Shown here: positions 7,018 through 8,646 of the stretch, one piece after another
Layout of the letters: every line of letters starts with the position of its first letter
Numbering within the stretch: the first letter of the stretch is position 1
Source: JBDSLU01 sp039916225
Lineage (GTDB): Bacteria; Acidobacteriota; Vicinamibacteria; Vicinamibacterales; Vicinamibacteraceae
NCBI GenBank assembly: GCA_039916225.1
Contig: JBDSLU010000134.1
Coordinates: 1 to 8,646, forward strand
Direction of reading: 5' to 3'
Length of the DNA: 8,646 nucleotides
The notes under the pieces: model-generated
The model's database searches: none
The model's input: only the letters and a program-made list of their open reading frames with translations
Told to the model about the DNA's origin: nothing
Program-made: the position numbers and the translations under genes

Positions 7018-7308
7018 TCAGCCGATCCGCTTCTCGAGGCGGATGGTCACGCGGGCTCCGGCTTCCTTGCCCAAGGCCTTGCGCACAGCGGCCTTGACCG
7101 GCAGCTTGTGGGTGCCGTCTCCGAGCGCCATGAAGGCACTCGTGAACGGCTCGCCGTCCGCGGTCCCCGTGACCTTCACCAGACCGCGGGTGCCGAAGTA
7201 GTCGACCGACTTCGGCCAGACCACGTAGGTCCAGCCACCCTTGTTTGGACTCTTTTGCAGGATGGCCGTGAATGTCTTGTCGATGCGGCGCGGGCGGATC
7301 ATAGGCAT
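7018..7308 (-). CDS. DUF1905 domain protein
   Basis: From the ATG at 7308 this is a 96-residue protein with the features of DUF1905: an N-terminal KTFTAILQKSP strand, GGWTYVVWP, then VKVTGTADGEPFTSAFMALGDGTHKLPVKAAVRKALG and a closing VTIRLEKR strand. The family forms a small beta-barrel-like domain, often together with a YdeI/OmpD-type domain, and its biochemical role is not established. No signal peptide or membrane segment is seen. The start is uncertain: ATG 7308, ATG 7302 (94 residues) or GTG 7353 (111 residues) are all in frame and none has a clear ribosome binding site. Conservation begins only at about KTFTA, so one of the two ATG codons is preferred. It converges with the zinc-finger gene (20-bp gap, no terminator seen), and its start lies on or next to that of the divergent ABC ATPase gene. 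Confidence 0.8.
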   Translation of the reverse strand: MPMIRPRRIDKTFTAILQKSPNKGGWTYVVWPKSVDYFGTRGLVKVTGTADGEPFTSAFMALGDGTHKLPVKAAVRKALGKEAGARVTIRLEKRIG

Positions 7309-8077
7309 GGAGATGGCTGGGGTCGAATTCCTGGACGTGTCGTTCGGACACACTCACCGGAAACCCATTCTCGACGCATTCACGCTGACCGTCCAGGCCG
7401 GCGAGACGGTGGCGCTCGTCGGCGCGAGCGGCGCCGGCAAGACCACCGCCCTCAAGCTGGTCAATCGGTTGCTCGTCCCCGATGCGGGCGAAGTGCGCGT
7501 CCAGGGCCGGGACACGCGCGAGTGGGACCCGATTCGCCTGCGCCGCGCGGTCGGCTACGTCATCCAGGACGGGGGTCTCTTCCCGCACCTGACCGTCGCC
7601 GACAACATCGCCGTGGTGCCGCGGCTCGAACGATGGGAACCGGCGCGGGTGGGCTCCCGCGTCCGTGAGCTGCTCGATCTGATCGGGCTGGCGAACGACG
7701 AGTACGCCGCTCGATGGCCCGACGAGCTCTCCGGTGGCCAGCGCCAGCGGGTCGGCGTGGCCCGGGCGCTCGCCGCCGATCCGCCGGTGCTGCTGATGGA
7801 CGAGCCGTTCGGCGCGCTCGATCCGGTGACGCGACGGCAGCTGCAGGGCGAGTTCCGCCGCCTCCAGTCGCGGCTGCGCAAGACGGTCCTGATCGTCACG
7901 CACGACATCGCCGAGGCCATTGGGCTGGCCGACCGCATCGGGGTCCTCGACGCCGGCCGCCTGATCTGGTGTGGCCCGGCCCGGTCGATTCTCCAGTCGG
8001 ACGACGACCGCGTGCGCCGGCTGGTCGAAGCCGTCACGATCGCACCGCCCTCCCCCGCCGAGGACGTCCGGGCGTAA
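7307..8077 (+). CDS. Osmoprotectant-type ABC transporter ATP-binding protein (OpuCA/YehX-like)
   Basis: From ATG 7307 the protein has 256 residues and every ABC ATPase motif: Walker A GASGAGKTT (39-47), Q-loop Gln87 in YVIQDGGLFPHLTV, signature LSGGQRQR (141-148), Walker B VLLMDEPFGALD (161-172) and H-loop His199 in IVTHD. The IQDGGLFPHLTVADNI stretch and DEPFGALDPVTRRQLQ are characteristic of the quaternary-amine/osmoprotectant importer group (OpuCA, YehX, ProV relatives), which drives uptake of glycine betaine, choline or similar solutes. It ends soon after the ATPase domain and so lacks the tandem CBS domains that sense ionic strength in OpuA/OpuCA. The next gene, overlapping by one base (TAATG), is its permease. 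ATG 7313 is an equally possible start; the open frame back to 7241 lies antisense to the DUF1905 gene and lacks family similarity. The substrate is inferred from family only. Confidence 0.92.
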   Translation: MEMAGVEFLDVSFGHTHRKPILDAFTLTVQAGETVALVGASGAGKTTALKLVNRLLVPDAGEVRVQGRDTREWDPIRLRRAVGYVIQDGGLFPHLTVADNIAVVPRLERWEPARVGSRVRELLDLIGLANDEYAARWPDELSGGQRQRVGVARALAADPPVLLMDEPFGALDPVTRRQLQGEFRRLQSRLRKTVLIVTHDIAEAIGLADRIGVLDAGRLIWCGPARSILQSDDDRVRRLVEAVTIAPPSPAEDVRA

Positions 8078-8646
8078 TGGACGTCATCCGCTTCTGGCTC
8101 GCCCACCAGCAGGAACTGGCCACCCTCGCCGGCCAGCACGTGCTGCTCGTCACCTTCTCGACCGTCATCGCCGTGGCGATCGGTGTGCCGATCGGCATCT
8201 TCGCCGCGCGGCGTCCCCGGCTGGCGTCTCCGCTGGTCGCCATCGCCAACGCCGTCCAGACGATTCCGAGCCTGGCGATGTTCGGCTTCCTCCTGCCGGT
8301 ACCGTTCGTCGGCGGCATCGGCGCCCGCGCCGCGCTGTTCGTGCTGGTGCTCTACGCGCTGCTGCCGATCGTGCGGTCGACCATCGTCGGCCTCACCGGC
8401 GTCGACCGATCGGTCCGTGAAGCGGGCGTGGCGATGGGCATGACGGCGCCCCAGCTGCTGCGGCAGGTCGAGCTGCCGCTGGCGCTGCCCTCGATCGTCG
8501 CCGGCGTCCGCGTGGCCAGCGTCGTCGGGGTCGGCTCGGCGACCATCGCCGCGGCGATCGGCGCCGGCGGCCTGGGGCAGTACATCTATCGCGGCCTGTC
8601 GATGGTCGACACCACCGTCATCCTGGCGGGCGCCATTCCGTCGGCG
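8077..8646 (+). CDS. Osmoprotectant-type ABC transporter permease (OpuCB/YehY-like), cut by right edge
   Basis: The first 190 residues of a binding-protein-dependent transport permease are visible and the frame stays open to the window end. Hydrophobic segments run at about 20-43, 52-74, 85-106, 138-162 and from about 178 onward. The EAA loop that docks on the ATPase is clear: REAGVAMGMTAPQLLRQVELP (about 114-134). The segments IANAVQTIPSLAMFGFLLP and GAGGLGQYIYRGL are typical of OpuCB/YehY/ProW-type membrane proteins. The ATG overlaps the TAA of the ATPase gene (TAATG), indicating translational coupling. Many members in related operons carry a fused C-terminal substrate-binding domain; whether this one does, and where the binding protein is, lies outside the window. 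Confidence 0.9.
   Translation, partial: MDVIRFWLAHQQELATLAGQHVLLVTFSTVIAVAIGVPIGIFAARRPRLASPLVAIANAVQTIPSLAMFGFLLPVPFVGGIGARAALFVLVLYALLPIVRSTIVGLTGVDRSVREAGVAMGMTAPQLLRQVELPLALPSIVAGVRVASVVGVGSATIAAAIGAGGLGQYIYRGLSMVDTTVILAGAIPSA

Noticed and set aside
6599..7903. Minus-strand open frame of 434 residues spanning zinc-finger, DUF1905 and ABC regions
   Set aside because: It crosses three genes with clear domain matches in other frames and has no domain of its own.

Overview
This is a very GC-rich bacterial window of densely packed genes, nine protein-coding in all, two of them cut by the window edges. No rRNA, tRNA, CRISPR array, insertion sequence or phage gene was seen. The gene content (secreted M13 peptidase, cyclic-nucleotide-gated thioredoxin-reductase-like flavoprotein, bacterial UBP zinc finger, very high GC) would suit a soil bacterium such as an Acidobacteriota member. 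That assignment is a weak inference, since no marker gene is present.

Left block, minus strand (3851 down to 1): a secreted M13-family metallopeptidase-like protein, a nitrilase-superfamily C-N hydrolase 18 bp behind it, and, 34 bp further on, the N-terminal AAA-type ATPase part of a large (probably LuxR-type) regulator that leaves the window. The tight spacing suggests one transcription unit. Reading away from it across a 72-bp gap is a GlxA-type AraC regulator (DJ-1/PfpI-like domain plus AraC helix-turn-helix), a reasonable candidate controller of the block.

Middle block: on the minus strand lies a three-part flavoprotein (cyclic-nucleotide-binding domain, thioredoxin-like segment, thioredoxin-reductase-like FAD/NAD(P)H module without the CxxC pair). 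Its probable GTG start is separated by about 92 bp from a divergent small UBP-type zinc-finger protein. The shared intergenic region suggests a redox/signalling pair.

Right block: a DUF1905 protein (minus) and an OpuC/YehX-type ABC ATPase (plus) have start codons at essentially the same place. The ATPase is followed, with a TAATG overlap, by its OpuCB/YehY-type permease, which runs off the right edge. Together these look like the start of an osmoprotectant (glycine betaine/choline-type) importer operon.

The most interesting points are the altered catalytic motif of the M13 protein (HDLSH instead of HExxH, plus other lost family motifs), the CxxC-less flavoprotein paired with a bacterial UBP zinc finger, and the overlapping divergent starts at about 7302-7308. 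No wholly new system is evident. Most of the many long antisense reading frames are by-products of high GC.
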